Positions 55,501 to 64,000 of a DNA stretch of 64,000 bases are shown piece by piece. The position numbers and the translations under genes are program-made. Location: positions 31,313,441-31,377,440 of the forward strand of contig CATQJL010000316.1 of NCBI GenBank assembly GCA_958299035.1, given 5' to 3'. Positions within the stretch are counted from its first letter, which is position 1; every line of letters starts with the position of its first letter. The notes beneath the pieces were generated by a model, which did no database searches, was not told where the DNA came from, and saw only the letters and a program-made list of their open reading frames with translations. This stretch comes from Cylicocyclus nassatus. Taxonomy: Eukaryota; Nematoda; Chromadorea; Rhabditida; Strongylidae.

Positions 55501-58500
55501 TTAAAAGACGCTCATTTTTGCCGTTTTCGAGCTTTCAAAAGTGGATTTTCGGAATCAGCTTACTGAAAAACCCCAGGTAAGCGCAAATTTGATTGAGTTG
55601 AGATTTGTCGAGCCACTGCCTTTAAATGCAAACGCCGACGCTTTCCATCTTCCACGCTTTTTCCTCCCTGTTGTGGCTAATCTGCACTTCCACTTTCACA
55701 CATTACACAGTTATTCAAGATAAGCACCGGCCAAGGATATACTTGCAGCAGAACCATGTATAAAAAATCAACACTGCATAAACTGGACGCATCCAAAGTC
55801 AGACGATCACACCGCAAAGAAGCTTTGGCGAAATATGTCAACTGCGAAAGGGAAACTGAGCACCAAATAACCAATCTACGGCAACAAGATTTTAACAGCA
55901 ATGGCCACAAGTATGATATATGACGTCGAATTGACAATAGGGAGGCAAAAGCGTGGAAGATGGAAAGCGTGGGCGTTTGCGCTTAAAATAGCAAGAATTT
56001 GATGGTTTTGCGCTTCTATGACAAAGCGGCCAGCTGCGACTACGGGCTGCCAGCAACGGCTGCCAGCGCGGTATGAAGGCACCATTATAGCGATACTAAA
56101 GCTCGCTGAAACTTTCCATTGGATAATCCAGCAAAAGGTCCTGCTGTGAAGCCCATGGCTTTATCCTTCTTTTGAGAGCAGCCTCCTTTGCCTTTCTGCT
56201 TTTGGGTGCACAAGCATAATTTTCGCGAAGTAGGCGCGGTTAAAATGGATTTCAAGGATTTTTTTAGAACTTAGCCTTGAAAACAAGGAATCGTTTGGAA
56301 AAATGTCCTGCGGCATTAGCGACCCTAGGGGTCGCTAGTAAGTGGGTTAGGGCAAATACATCGATAACTATCTGCGTGCAACTAAAAATGGCAAGGAAAT
56401 GGACTTCCATTTTTTCAACGATTTTTGGCGAAACATAAGTATTAGTCGTAGGAGTAAGATCAGGCTCTCAAGCAAACTTTTTACAATGATAACCCTCAAA
56501 TCATCTACGGTGTTCTTCTTGCAGAGCTCCTTTACTTTTCTGCTTTTAAGAGCACAAGAATTTTTGCTTGAAGTGGATTTCAAGGAGGTTTTTATAACTT
56601 TGCCTTGAAAACAAGGAATTCTTAACAAAAATGTCCTGCGGCAGTAGCGGCCCTGCGGGCCGCTAGCAAGTGGGTTGGGCAGATACATTGATAACTGTCT
56701 GCGTGTAACTAAAAATAGCAAGAGAATGAATTCCCACTTTTTCAACGATCTTTTTCCCAATGCAAGTATTAGTAGAAGCAAGATAAGGCTCATTTCAAAG
56801 TTTCATTTCAAGATCATTTCCATTTTCTCAACGCTAGGCGCAACGTAAGTACGTAGTAGTAGAAGTAGGATTATGCTTTCAAGGAAACTTTTCACAGTGA
56901 GTAACTCTCAAATCATCTACGCTGTTCTTCTTGCAAGTACCCTACCCAGATACCACAGCTACTAAACATGAAGATCACCTCAGCAGTCATCTATGTAGAA
57001 CAGCTGATTCAACTTGAAACTCAGGCAGACACTCAGGAACTGTGCAACGGCCGCTAACGCACCGGCTTCGCGATCATGCACAGTCCTATACTCTCCTTAT
57101 TACGTCTCGCCAAGAAACGGTCACTTCTTAAAGCGAGATTAAAGTTCGCTCAAAGCTTTTTTCCGGACAATCCTAGCAAAAGTGCCCTGTCACATGAGCC
57201 CTCTGAGTATTCAAGAGTGAATTTCAAGCGAGTTCCTGCATAATTTAGCATTGAATCTGAAAAGTCCTTAGCCTAAATGCGCTGCCGCATAAAGTCCTTG
57301 AAGCTTTCCTTTCTTTGAGACTTGTGCTTTTTCAAGCAGAAGTACGGTTTTCGCAAGATAAAAGCGGCCAAACTGAATTTCAAGCCTTTCTTATGAGATT
57401 CAGTACTGAAACCTAGAGAATCATATCAAAAATGTACTACCGCATGAATACTAGGTCTTTTCTTCTATTAAGACAAGCTCACTCTGCTGTGTTGTTTTTA
57501 TTGGCAAAAGTAGGGATTTCACAAAGTAGAGGCCGCCAAAAACAAATGCAGCAAGTTTCTGTGAATTTTCACAATAAAATCTAGTTAGAAAAAATGTGTT
57601 TTCGAGTGGATATGTTAGGTCTTTTCTTCCAGCAGACTGAGCTCCCTCTGCTCATTTGTTTTCAGAGGCAACAACAATATTTTCACAAAGTAAAAGCTCC
57701 AAAAGTAAGCATTTAACAGGTTTTGTGAGATTCGGCATTTAATCCTAGAAATTTAGCTGTTCCTAGAAATTTAGAAAAATGTACTACCGCATGAATCGAC
57801 TGATTCTTTTCTTCGACGTAGCTCCCCTGCTTTTTCTATTTCCAGAGGCAAAAGCAATATTTTCAAAAAGTACACTTCCCGTAACATAGGTTATATTATC
57901 TTACTTTCCTAACCTTCATATTGTTCAAAATCACAATGTGCTTTTCGAAAACTAATGATTGTAAGAAGTTAGGCAGGATAGGGAGCAAAATGGGCGACAG
58001 TTTTCCAATTCATGATAGCAACTGGGGGTCAGACGTTTGCACTAATTCGGTAGTCTGAAATCAATAGTTCGTTGTTGTTTGGGCTCTGTACATGACACGC
58101 ACTTGATCCCTTTGCTTGTTTATGGATGAGGAGGTGATCTTTGACGACTGTTGCGATATTTGCACTTTCCATGCGGAGCAAGCTCTATAATTTGCACTTA
58201 AAGTGCATACAGTCTGGAAACTAATTACGAACGTCGTCAACTCTACGTCGCTGTTATGCAAACTATGTAGATCCTCCTTGAGTGCATGCGCTCCCCAGTA
58301 CTCTCTCGGCGTTTCTCTGCACAGCCGTGTTAGTTCATGTATCGCAGTTATATTTCGTCGCCGCATAATCTGGACTGCCCTCGTTGTCGCGAATCTGCTG
58401 TTAACACTGTAAGAGAACACATAGCACAACGGTAAAGCAAGTACCCTATTTTCAGGTGTATAAGCCGCACCCTTTTTGCTCTAAACGCGAGCAGACCCAG

Positions 58501-61496
58501 GCGTGCCGCCGCGCATATGTTTCGCGAAGCGGTTGCCTTATCGCATACTGCTCTCACTTAAAGCGCTCCATGATGACAGTCAGTCTTTTGGCGTGGTCGC
58601 CTTTAGAGTGAAAAGGGTGCGGCTTAAACACCTGAAAATAGGGTAGTTAGTTTCCAGACTGCATGCACTTTAGCATATTGGGGAGGAGAGTACCCTCGTC
58701 GCATCGCTTTGGCAGTTACCAAAAGATATTATAGTAAGATCCAATCATTCTAACTTGTTAAAGTACCTTCTTTTGCGCAGTCACTAAGTTTCAGTATAGG
58801 CAAACGATGCAGTTGCCCGTTAAGCATTTGTGTCACACACCTTTTTCTGATCAACCGCTTTCTGACGTTACTGCTTTGAATGCTGACCAGCATTACTTCA
58901 TTGTCCACCTGCGCTCGTGATATGCATCGTTCGATTGCCTTGCTAAATCTATCAAACAAAAAAGCATGCAAAGGGGAGTTTTGTTGTCATTGCCTCGCAA
59001 ACATTTTCTACGCATCCGAAGTTTTTTTGTCATGACCGCGGGATTATGTATTTATTGCTCTGAGCGCCTTAGAACACAAGCTTCATTAGAAAAAAACAAA
59101 GGTTATCCGTGGCTTTGCCCCGGATGTTATAATCCTGGGAACGAATTTCAATGAAGCAAATATATGAAATAATGTGTTTAGATTATCTCAGCAGAACCAA
59201 GAAATTGCGTTTCTTAGGCTTTTTTACGCTAAACAGGGTTGGTGAACATTTTTTCAGACCAAAACACATTTGCCACTTAGCCTCTTATCTGACTCAAATT
59301 GAGCTTCGGATTTAGGGAAGGTGTTGGTGTTTAATAAAGAAGAGGAACTGCTCTCAAATCCTGCGCAGACGGTTGCGCACGAAAATGCTAGTATATCTCA
59401 TTGATGAGTGATTTTCTACGCTTAGGACACTGCCAGTGCTCCTCGTCGTGTCATGACGATAAAAATGATTTTTAATATTGCAGACGTTTTGTTGAGACCA
59501 AGAGGAGAACGACTAGGACCAAATGCCCCGTTGGCTCTGGTTTTCTTATCTGCAAAATAGCGGGCAGCGCGTCTCCACGCGCTGCCCGCTATTTTGCTGT
59601 CCAAACGCGGGGCACAAGGCATTTGGCTCTGATACCCTTTCCTTCGTTATTTCAAACTCAATTTTAGCAAGCTGTAAATCAAATTGAAGCTCTTGATCTC
59701 TACTTTCACACTGACAACGTCCCATGCCATACTTTTTGATTTGAACAAGAAATAGGGAAAAACTGTATTTTCGAAAATTTCTTGTTTTTCCCCTAGCTCA
59801 GCTCTTTTCACGTTTTCGTAGATCTTGCTTCTGTTCATAATGTAGACAAAACGACCCAACGCCTCTTCGATTATGGCAGAATCATTTGTGAAAAATCGTG
59901 AAAAGTGCGCTTTTTTAAACTTTGTTCTCTTTCAATGTTTTCGCAGCGATTTTTTTCCAACTTGGAGAATTAAGGCTCGGAATAATGAGTGCATTAGTTT
60001 AGACGACGTCCCAGAGAACAGGAACGACAATGCGAGGGTAAAAATCTAAAGGACACATCAAAAACTAACAAGGAAACCGTGTCGAGTCGAAGTGGCCTTT
60101 CCAGATGAGACCCATACTGCTTTGAAGAGCATTAATCGGTGATTCCAATCTGCTTTCTAAATCTGCCAAGCGCCTCTGGACGCCGAGTTGTGGGCGTTTT
60201 TCAGATCAAAAAATTGAACGCAAAACTGGGGCAAAATCGACCAAAATTGCTCAAATGGTCCAGTGTCAAGTATCAGAGCTGTTTATGTAATGGATATATT
60301 TTATTTAATATGCTAATACTTAACTTTGCTTTATCTGAGCGCTGGAAAGATTGAAACAATCAAATTTACCTAAATTCTGCATTCATTTTTCGTTCCGAAG
60401 AACGGTCATAACTCGGCATCCAGAGGCGCTTGGCAGATTTGGAAGGCAGATTTGGAATCACCGCTTAATACTCTTCAAAGCAGTGTGGGTCTCATCTAGA
60501 AAGGCCACTTCGACTCGACACGGTTCCCTTGTAAGTTGGCTTTGAGTGCACTTCCACCTGATGAGAATAAAACTCTGCGTTTTCAAAGCTGATTCTTTTC
60601 TTGTTTATGTTCTCTTGATAATCGTTACTTCCCAAACATAGTTGCTTGTGGAATAAACGCGAAGAAAAGATTAGTTTTCCTCGTTTCCACCCGTGTTGCT
60701 TACCTGGTCCTGAAGTGAAAACCTGCAATTCGAAATGCCACGAATTGAAAGAATTCAGATTTATAGCGTTCTATCCGCTCATCAGGAGTTTTATTTTGCT
60801 TCTACTGACTGTTTGCATTTTCTTCTTCTCTGATATACAAACAACCTTCATTTCTTATGTAGAAAATCAAACAATCTTCACTTTAGAGGCTCTGTCTCTA
60901 GACTATGGAAGGTATGATTTCGTTGTGTGAGATGACAATGAAGCAGTCATCGATATACAGACATTGATGGCAAGCGTGCTATCATTGCCTCCTCGATCTT
61001 ACTCATAAAACATCGCCAGGACAGGCGCGAGCCTTTATGATGGTCAGATGCAGGTTTTGCTTAACCCAGACATAGCCATGGTGGAATGATATTTGTATTC
61101 CGAAATGTGCAGAGCGGCATTGTCATAAACGCTAGTGGAAGTGATGTTACGTCGAACGCTGATAACACTATCAGATTAAGACCTATGCATCGCAGTTGCT
61201 TTATAAATTGCTGGGTGTTAGACAGATGTGCTGGTAATTATTAGCAAAGGTTTATGTTGACTATAGGTAACTATTTCTCAATGAAATTCTTTGCTTGCAT
61301 ACTGAAAAAAAGTAATCTTGCCTTTTTGCATGCGCTTGCGTCGAAATTCTTCTTTAACATATACAAGCTACAGAACAGGGCAGGATACAAGCTGATCATT
61401 AAAAATATCTAAAAAGTGATTTTTCGAATTTTGGTCGCTAAGATTGCTTATACGTATACTGAGGTCTGAATTTACTTTTGGTCTCAGCTTCATGAA

Positions 61497-61529
<33 letters not shown>

Positions 61530-64000
61530 GAAGAAAATGTTGGTATTTATTCATTTGTTTTGACTTACTGATTTTGTCACAGGCGATTTTCTAAAATGTA
61601 TTATAAAACACTAACTTTGATGTCATATATTGAATGATTTTTTAGCTTTTCAAACAAGTATTTTCTATTTTCGATGCAAGAAGTGTGCATCAACGTGATA
61701 CGCAAAAATTTGAAGAGCAGAATTGCACTGAAAATTTGCACCAGCAGCTTCAATAAAATCTGCGTCATGCGCATTTATGCGTTTATTTATTAGGTTGTCC
61801 GGAAATTAATGCCCGTTTTGAATTTCGACCGCAATAAATCAATACTTCTCTCTTCTAAATAGATTGCAAAGTACCATTCGATAGAGCAAATCAAGCTCTA
61901 CAAGATGGTTTTCTTGCTTTTGCAACAGCTCTCATCCATCTCGAGTTTCGAGCCAAAAACTAGAAAGACTCAGCAGCCCGAAAAATCGAAAAAAATCGTA
62001 ACTCAGTTCATAAAAATCCTACAAAAATTCCTACTTGCTTACGTAAACACTATTCTCATAAAACATCTATATACGCCTTTGCCGTATTTCTTCCTCTGTT
62101 AGAAATCAAGGAAACGAAAAATTTCGTGCATTTGCCAAAGTGATGCTGTGTCGTCCTCACCTAGGTACTTGTTTACTATTAGGTTGTCGGATAATTTCTG
62201 TTACACTTTTTATTTTAATTCTTAAAAATCTCAGAAGCCTTGGAAAGATCTCATGTTCATAGTGTATGGGCAGGGTCAAAAGGCCCATACAAGGGTACCG
62301 TCGCATCCGCGATATCCATGCGCAAAACACTCACTTTGTGGCTAAAAATCCATTTCTTCCTATTTTTGTAAATGAGCTGGCGTTCTCTCAGGTGATGAGC
62401 GATAGACCGGACAATGTGTTGATCAGGTATGGCATAGTCTGTAGCGTTTAGCTAATGTGGGGGGATAACGCAGACATGTCTGCACACGTTTTTCTGACAG
62501 GTTCAAATCTCAGTGCGCGCCATCTTTGCAATCTTCGGAATTTTTACGAAGGAAACTTCTCCAAAAAATTTCCAAAAATCATTTTTATGTTTTTTGTATT
62601 CATTTCTATACGATGCACATAAAAAGAAGAATTTAGGAAAGTTTTTGAATTTTTTTGATATTTTTTCACCCCCCGTTTTTGAAACGCTAAAAGCATCGCA
62701 ATGCCTCAGTGTAAGAGACAGTGCCAAAATACGTTCTAAAAAAATTCTAGAGAGGGAAAGGGCAGGTAGGTGCAGGAAAAAAGATCAGACAAAAACTGAA
62801 AAATTTGACTGCTCTTACAAAACTGCCGTAAACTTGTTGATCATTAGTGCACTTGCGGAATCAATCATGCTGGTGGGTAGACCCTGCTATGTCCTAAGCA
62901 TGTTGCAGATTTGGGGTTTTCAGAAAGCTTCTTAAATTTTCTAGAAATTTTAGAAAAAAGTGTAACAGAAATTATCCGACAACCTAATACAAACCGCAGA
63001 AGTATAAACGTAAATTCTCAGCTCTTTACAGGCTTTAGTTCTCGAGAAATTTGAACTTTAGTTTGGACCACCTAACTAGAGAAAGCTGTATTCGGTATTT
63101 CTCGAGAACCAAAGCTTATAGAGCTGATAATTTAAGTCTATACTTCAACAGGCTTGTGGTATACAATTACCTATGTGGGGACGGCAGAGCATCACTTTCG
63201 CAAATGCACGAAAATTTCTGTTTTCTTGATTTCTAACAGAGGGAGAAATGCGGCGAAGGCGTATATAGATGTTTTATGTGGATAGTGTTTACGTGAGCAA
63301 GAAAGAACTTAGTTGCGATTTTTCTCGATTTTTCGGGCAGCCGAGTCTTTTTACTTTTCACCTTAAAACTCAAGGTGGATAAGAGCTGTTGCAAAAACAA
63401 AAGAGCCATCTTGTAGAGCTTGATTTGCTCTATCAAATGCTGTCTATTTAAAATTGAGAAGTTTATGATTTATTGCGGTTGAAATTCAAAACGGGCGTTA
63501 ATTTCCGGCAACCTAATAGAAGCAACCGAATCTGCTAAGCACCTTGGTAGCATAGTTCACAGACAAAATGAGAAGCAAAGCAACACAAATTTTCACTTGC
63601 TCGCAGCTGTAACCTATACTTCATGAATAGGGGACTGGTGTGCAGAAATAGCAGGTATAGAGTTTCACATAACTGCCATGTTAACCTGTTCAACAACTAC
63701 AGTTCGGTCGAGGAAATCTCTTTTTGGACAAAGATGAATACCTGGATAGAGAGAAGAACGGAACTTATATTGGAGCGCTAAAAAAGTTTCTTACTAGGCA
63801 GGTAATGCACTTTTCCCAAATTTCAAGCTTATAGGCGTTCTCACATTTCTGAATTAAGATTGAAGAATTTCAAAGGGATGGTGGACTGCCTACTAACAAA
63901 TCAAAAATAGAGAAAGATGTAGACGAAATCATCGACCTGGAGTTTAGAATTGCGGAAATTATGGATGCAGACGTAGATGATACCGACTCACACATTAAGA
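46581..64000 (+). CDS. Secreted M13 (neprilysin-like) metallopeptidase, 5' part, runs off right edge
   Basis: Exons: 46581-46733, 46790-46919, 49634-49761, 49807-49962, 63703-63801, 63859-64000+. Phases agree at every junction. Exon 1 starts with a signal peptide (MYWTLVFVPFCWC). Exon 2 gives ANPCEDFFEFTCGNWIASNP, the hallmark N-terminal M13 segment, then KVQEQMR. Exon 3 gives KAFYKKCMDKDELN; exon 4 FGVWPALEGDDKWKEENYNL and LLIHVYRSRRV; exon 5 FGRGNLFLDKDEYL; exon 6 an M13-like acidic helix (IIDLEFRIAEIM). About 269 codons are visible; the HExxH zinc site would lie beyond the window. A TAG at the exon 3/4 join is removed by a 45-nt intron (GTCGGT..TTTAG). Family proteins have several residues between RRLIQ and FGRG, so a micro-exon may be missing from the 13.7-kb intron. 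No transmembrane anchor beyond the signal peptide, hence secreted. Likely cleaves peptides extracellularly. Confidence 0.87.
46920..49633. other. M13 gene intron 2 (2.7 kb)
   Basis: Holds the Tc1/mariner-like element at 47.45-48.36 kb, a CCCCCCCCCC run near 48778 and a GCGCGGCGGCG-type patch near 49245. No other coding recognised. Confidence 0.7.
47452..48362. mobile_element. 911-bp Tc1/mariner-type element, degenerate
   Basis: Ends CAGGGTGTCTCAAAAGTCTT (47452) and CAAGACTTTTGGACACCCTG (to 48362), complementary with one small indel, flanked by TA on each side. Short open frames inside (47537-47725 minus, 47795-47989 plus) show no recognisable DDE motif. Confidence 0.72.
52405..53160. repeat. 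Degenerate repeat block, first part of ~175-bp array
   Basis: Begins with the hairpin GCGACC-CTAC-GGGTCGC then CTAGTAAGTGGGCTGGGGCA, AATGAACTCCCATTTTTTTT and TAGAACAGCTGATTCAAC. It ends in two ~175-bp units containing TTTCAAGCGAGCTTTTGTAC, AGCATTGAAACTGAGAAATT, CTGCCGCATGAAGCCCTTAG and TTGCTTCTTTGTTATAGGAG. Copies recur at 54.06-54.6 and 56.1-57.9 kb. Confidence 0.7.
53161..54060. other. No gene recognised
   Basis: Unassigned intronic DNA between repeat blocks, with short open frames only. Confidence 0.4.
54061..54600. repeat. ~175-bp array, second block (three units)
   Basis: Three consecutive units, each with a 'GAAACTGAGAAATTTTTAG / CTTGAAGC...CCTTCC / CTTTGCTTCTTTGTTGC / GATTTCTGCGAAGTAAAAG' block order, starting near 54070, 54240 and 54420. 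Divergence increases through the block. Confidence 0.65.
54601..55045. other. No gene recognised
   Basis: AT-rich spacer between the repeat array and the foldback. Confidence 0.4.
55046..56083. repeat. ~1.04-kb foldback with GCAGCC-repeat arms
   Basis: Ends GGTGCCTTCATACC and GGTATGAAGGCACC. Arms carry imperfect CAGCCGC/GCCAGC repeats (55064-55172 left; 56028-56070 right), then GAAGCGAAAAATCATCAAAT with its complement, and AAAGCGTGGAAGATGGAAAG with its complement (~55640 and ~55950). Centre ~55.7-55.9 kb. No transposase seen. Confidence 0.75.
56100..57890. repeat. ~175-bp array, third block with interspersed GCGACC hairpin units
   Basis: At least six degenerate units (near 56120, 56240, 57170, 57300, 57470, 57640 and 57800), separated by two segments that begin with small GC hairpins, GCGACC-CTAG-GGGTCGC (56322) and GCGGCC-CTGC-GGGCCGC (56646), each followed by CTAG.AAGTGGGTT. 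This reproduces the composite found at 52.4-53.2 kb. Confidence 0.7.
58200..58672. repeat. Hairpin element with nested MITE
   Basis: Outer arms AAAGTGCATACAGTCTGGAA (58200) and TTCCAGACTGCATGCACTTT (to ~58671). A 200-bp MITE occupies 58444-58643. A minus-strand frame of 122 codons (58061-58429) overlaps the left side; I recognise no family for it. Confidence 0.72.
58444..58643. repeat. 200-bp TA-flanked MITE
   Basis: CCCTATTTTCAGGTGTATAA at the left and TTAAACACCTGAAAATAGGG at the right, with further complementarity through GCCGCACCCTTTT. TA at 58442-58443 and 58644-58645. Confidence 0.85.
58673..59550. other. No gene recognised
   Basis: Intronic AT-rich DNA with short open frames. None has M13 similarity that I can see. 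Confidence 0.4.
59552..59597. repeat. Perfect 21-bp stem hairpin
   Basis: GCAAAATAGCGGGCAGCGCG plus T (59552-59572), a CTCC loop, then the full complement (59577-59597). Outer CAAATGCC and GGCATTTG flanks suggest it is the core of a larger ~115-bp hairpin (59519-59625). Confidence 0.8.
60066..60534. repeat. ACAAGG hairpin MITE, copy D
   Basis: Begins TAACAAGGAAACCGTGTCGA and ends GACACGGTTCCCTTGTAAG. Arms share GTCGAAGTGGCCTTTCCAGA, AAGAGCATTAATCGGTGATT and GGACGCCGAGTTGTG with inverted complements. Most similar to copy C, including the GAGCGCTGGAAAGATTG segment. Confidence 0.86.
60535..61789. other. No gene; CT microsatellite
   Basis: Intronic DNA with a (CT)n run at about 61497-61532. A 94-codon open frame (60646-60930) contains hydrophobic runs but no recognised family. 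Confidence 0.45.
62179..62987. mobile_element. Inner mariner-type MITE, 809 bp
   Basis: TTAGGTTGTCGGATAATTTC (62179) and the complement GAAATTATCCGACAACCTAA (to 62987), TA on both sides (62177-62178, 62988-62989). ~30-bp ends continue through TGTTACACTTTTT. The interior has a 140-codon plus-strand frame (62513-62935) with no recognised domain. It lies inside the outer foldback. Confidence 0.82.
62999..63150. repeat. Third-level hairpin, ~150 bp
   Basis: AGTATA..AAATTCTCAGCTCT..GGCTTTAGTTCTCGAGAAAT pairs with ATTTCTCGAGAACCAAAGCT..AGAGCTGATAATTT..TATACT. It lies between the inner MITE and the right arm of the outer foldback. Confidence 0.75.

Larger units (their letters stand above)
61790..63516. 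mobile_element. Mariner-type foldback, 1.73 kb, nested
   Basis: Ends TTAGGTTGTCCGGAAATTAA (61790) and the complement TTAATTTCCGGCAACCTAA (to 63516), flanked by TA at 61788-61789 and 63517-63518. Arms of ~370 bp share CATTCGATAGAGCAAATCAA-type blocks, GTTTTGAATTTC.ACCGCAA and CGTGCATTTGC. The 'TTAGGTTG' end with TA duplication fits mariner-related non-autonomous elements. The centre contains a second element and a third hairpin. No transposase. Confidence 0.82.
49963..63702. other. Giant M13 gene intron (13.7 kb)
   Basis: Runs from donor CAG|GTTTGC to acceptor CTACAG|TTC. Flanking exons are in phase 0 and read as consecutive parts of the same M13 domain. The interior is repeats plus unassigned AT-rich DNA; 49963-52400 shows no recognised structure beyond a GGTCAAATAGATA motif near 50352. 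Confidence 0.75.

Noticed and set aside
58061..58429. 122-codon minus-strand open frame
   Set aside because: It overlaps the arm of a hairpin element and has no recognised motif, splice context or codon support.
62513..62935. 140-codon open frame inside the inner mariner-type MITE
   Set aside because: No DDE/D transposase residues or helix-turn-helix pattern visible; probably chance in AT-rich DNA.
1..64000. CRISPR arrays, bacterial operons, ribosomal RNA genes
   Set aside because: No regularly spaced identical repeats with unique spacers, and the sequence is eukaryotic; no rRNA-like blocks seen.

Overview
The window looks like a clade V (strongylid-type) parasitic nematode chromosome. This rests on a nematode-specific Sre-family chemoreceptor gene, very short introns (45 and 56 nt) next to very long ones, a secreted M13 (neprilysin-like) peptidase gene, and a repeat load of BEL/Pao, RTE, CR1-like, Helitron and hairpin MITE families. 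The sequence is AT-rich, with a few GC-rich hairpins. Only two host genes can be supported; almost everything else is mobile DNA or unique sequence with no recognisable coding.

Layout. 1-4.3 kb: unique DNA with a foldback relative and copy A of an 'ACAAGG' hairpin family. 4.3-7.7 kb: a seven-exon sre-like 7TM receptor gene on the plus strand, rebuilt here with an open frame of 312 codons. 7.7-19.7 kb: no host gene; at least seven MITEs or foldback elements, a 934-bp TA-flanked DNA element inserted in a tandem duplication, a run of perfect short palindromes at 11.0-11.5 kb, and a TTAA-bounded element. 19.8-28.2 kb: a decayed Helitron on the minus strand with a truncated RTE 3' end against its C-terminal end; the Helitron is split by a 2.3-kb giant palindrome built from ~172-bp subrepeats. 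28.7-31.6 kb: a dispersed AGCATGCTGATTA-type repeat, then a 5'-truncated, frameshifted RTE-type non-LTR element.

32.1-42.7 kb: a near-complete BEL/Pao element with two LTRs that look identical over 336 bp, a tRNA-Gly-type primer site, gag-protease-RT-RNaseH-integrase, a small membrane glycoprotein in the pol frame, an overlapping phlebovirus-Gc-like envelope ORF, and an extra 3' ORF encoding a coiled-coil/acidic/zinc-knuckle protein. A single in-frame TGA interrupts integrase. The element sits in the 3' UTR of a minus-strand CR1-like retrotransposon: coding part at 42.8-45.8 kb, 3' end with (TAAA)n at ~31.98 kb. That CR1 copy also carries a TA-flanked MITE.

46.6-64.0 kb: the 5' part of an M13 metallopeptidase gene on the plus strand (signal peptide, the NPCEDFFEFTCGNW segment and further N-domain exons), running off the right edge before the HExxH zinc site. 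One intron is about 13.7 kb and holds a degenerate ~175-bp repeat array, a foldback with GCAGCC repeats, hairpin copy D, a nested MITE pair and a three-level nested mariner-type foldback at 61.8-63.5 kb.

The most unusual item is the young BEL/Pao element: the accessory zinc-knuckle ORF, the single nonsense codon in an otherwise open element, and the unexpectedly long (~14 bp) target duplication.
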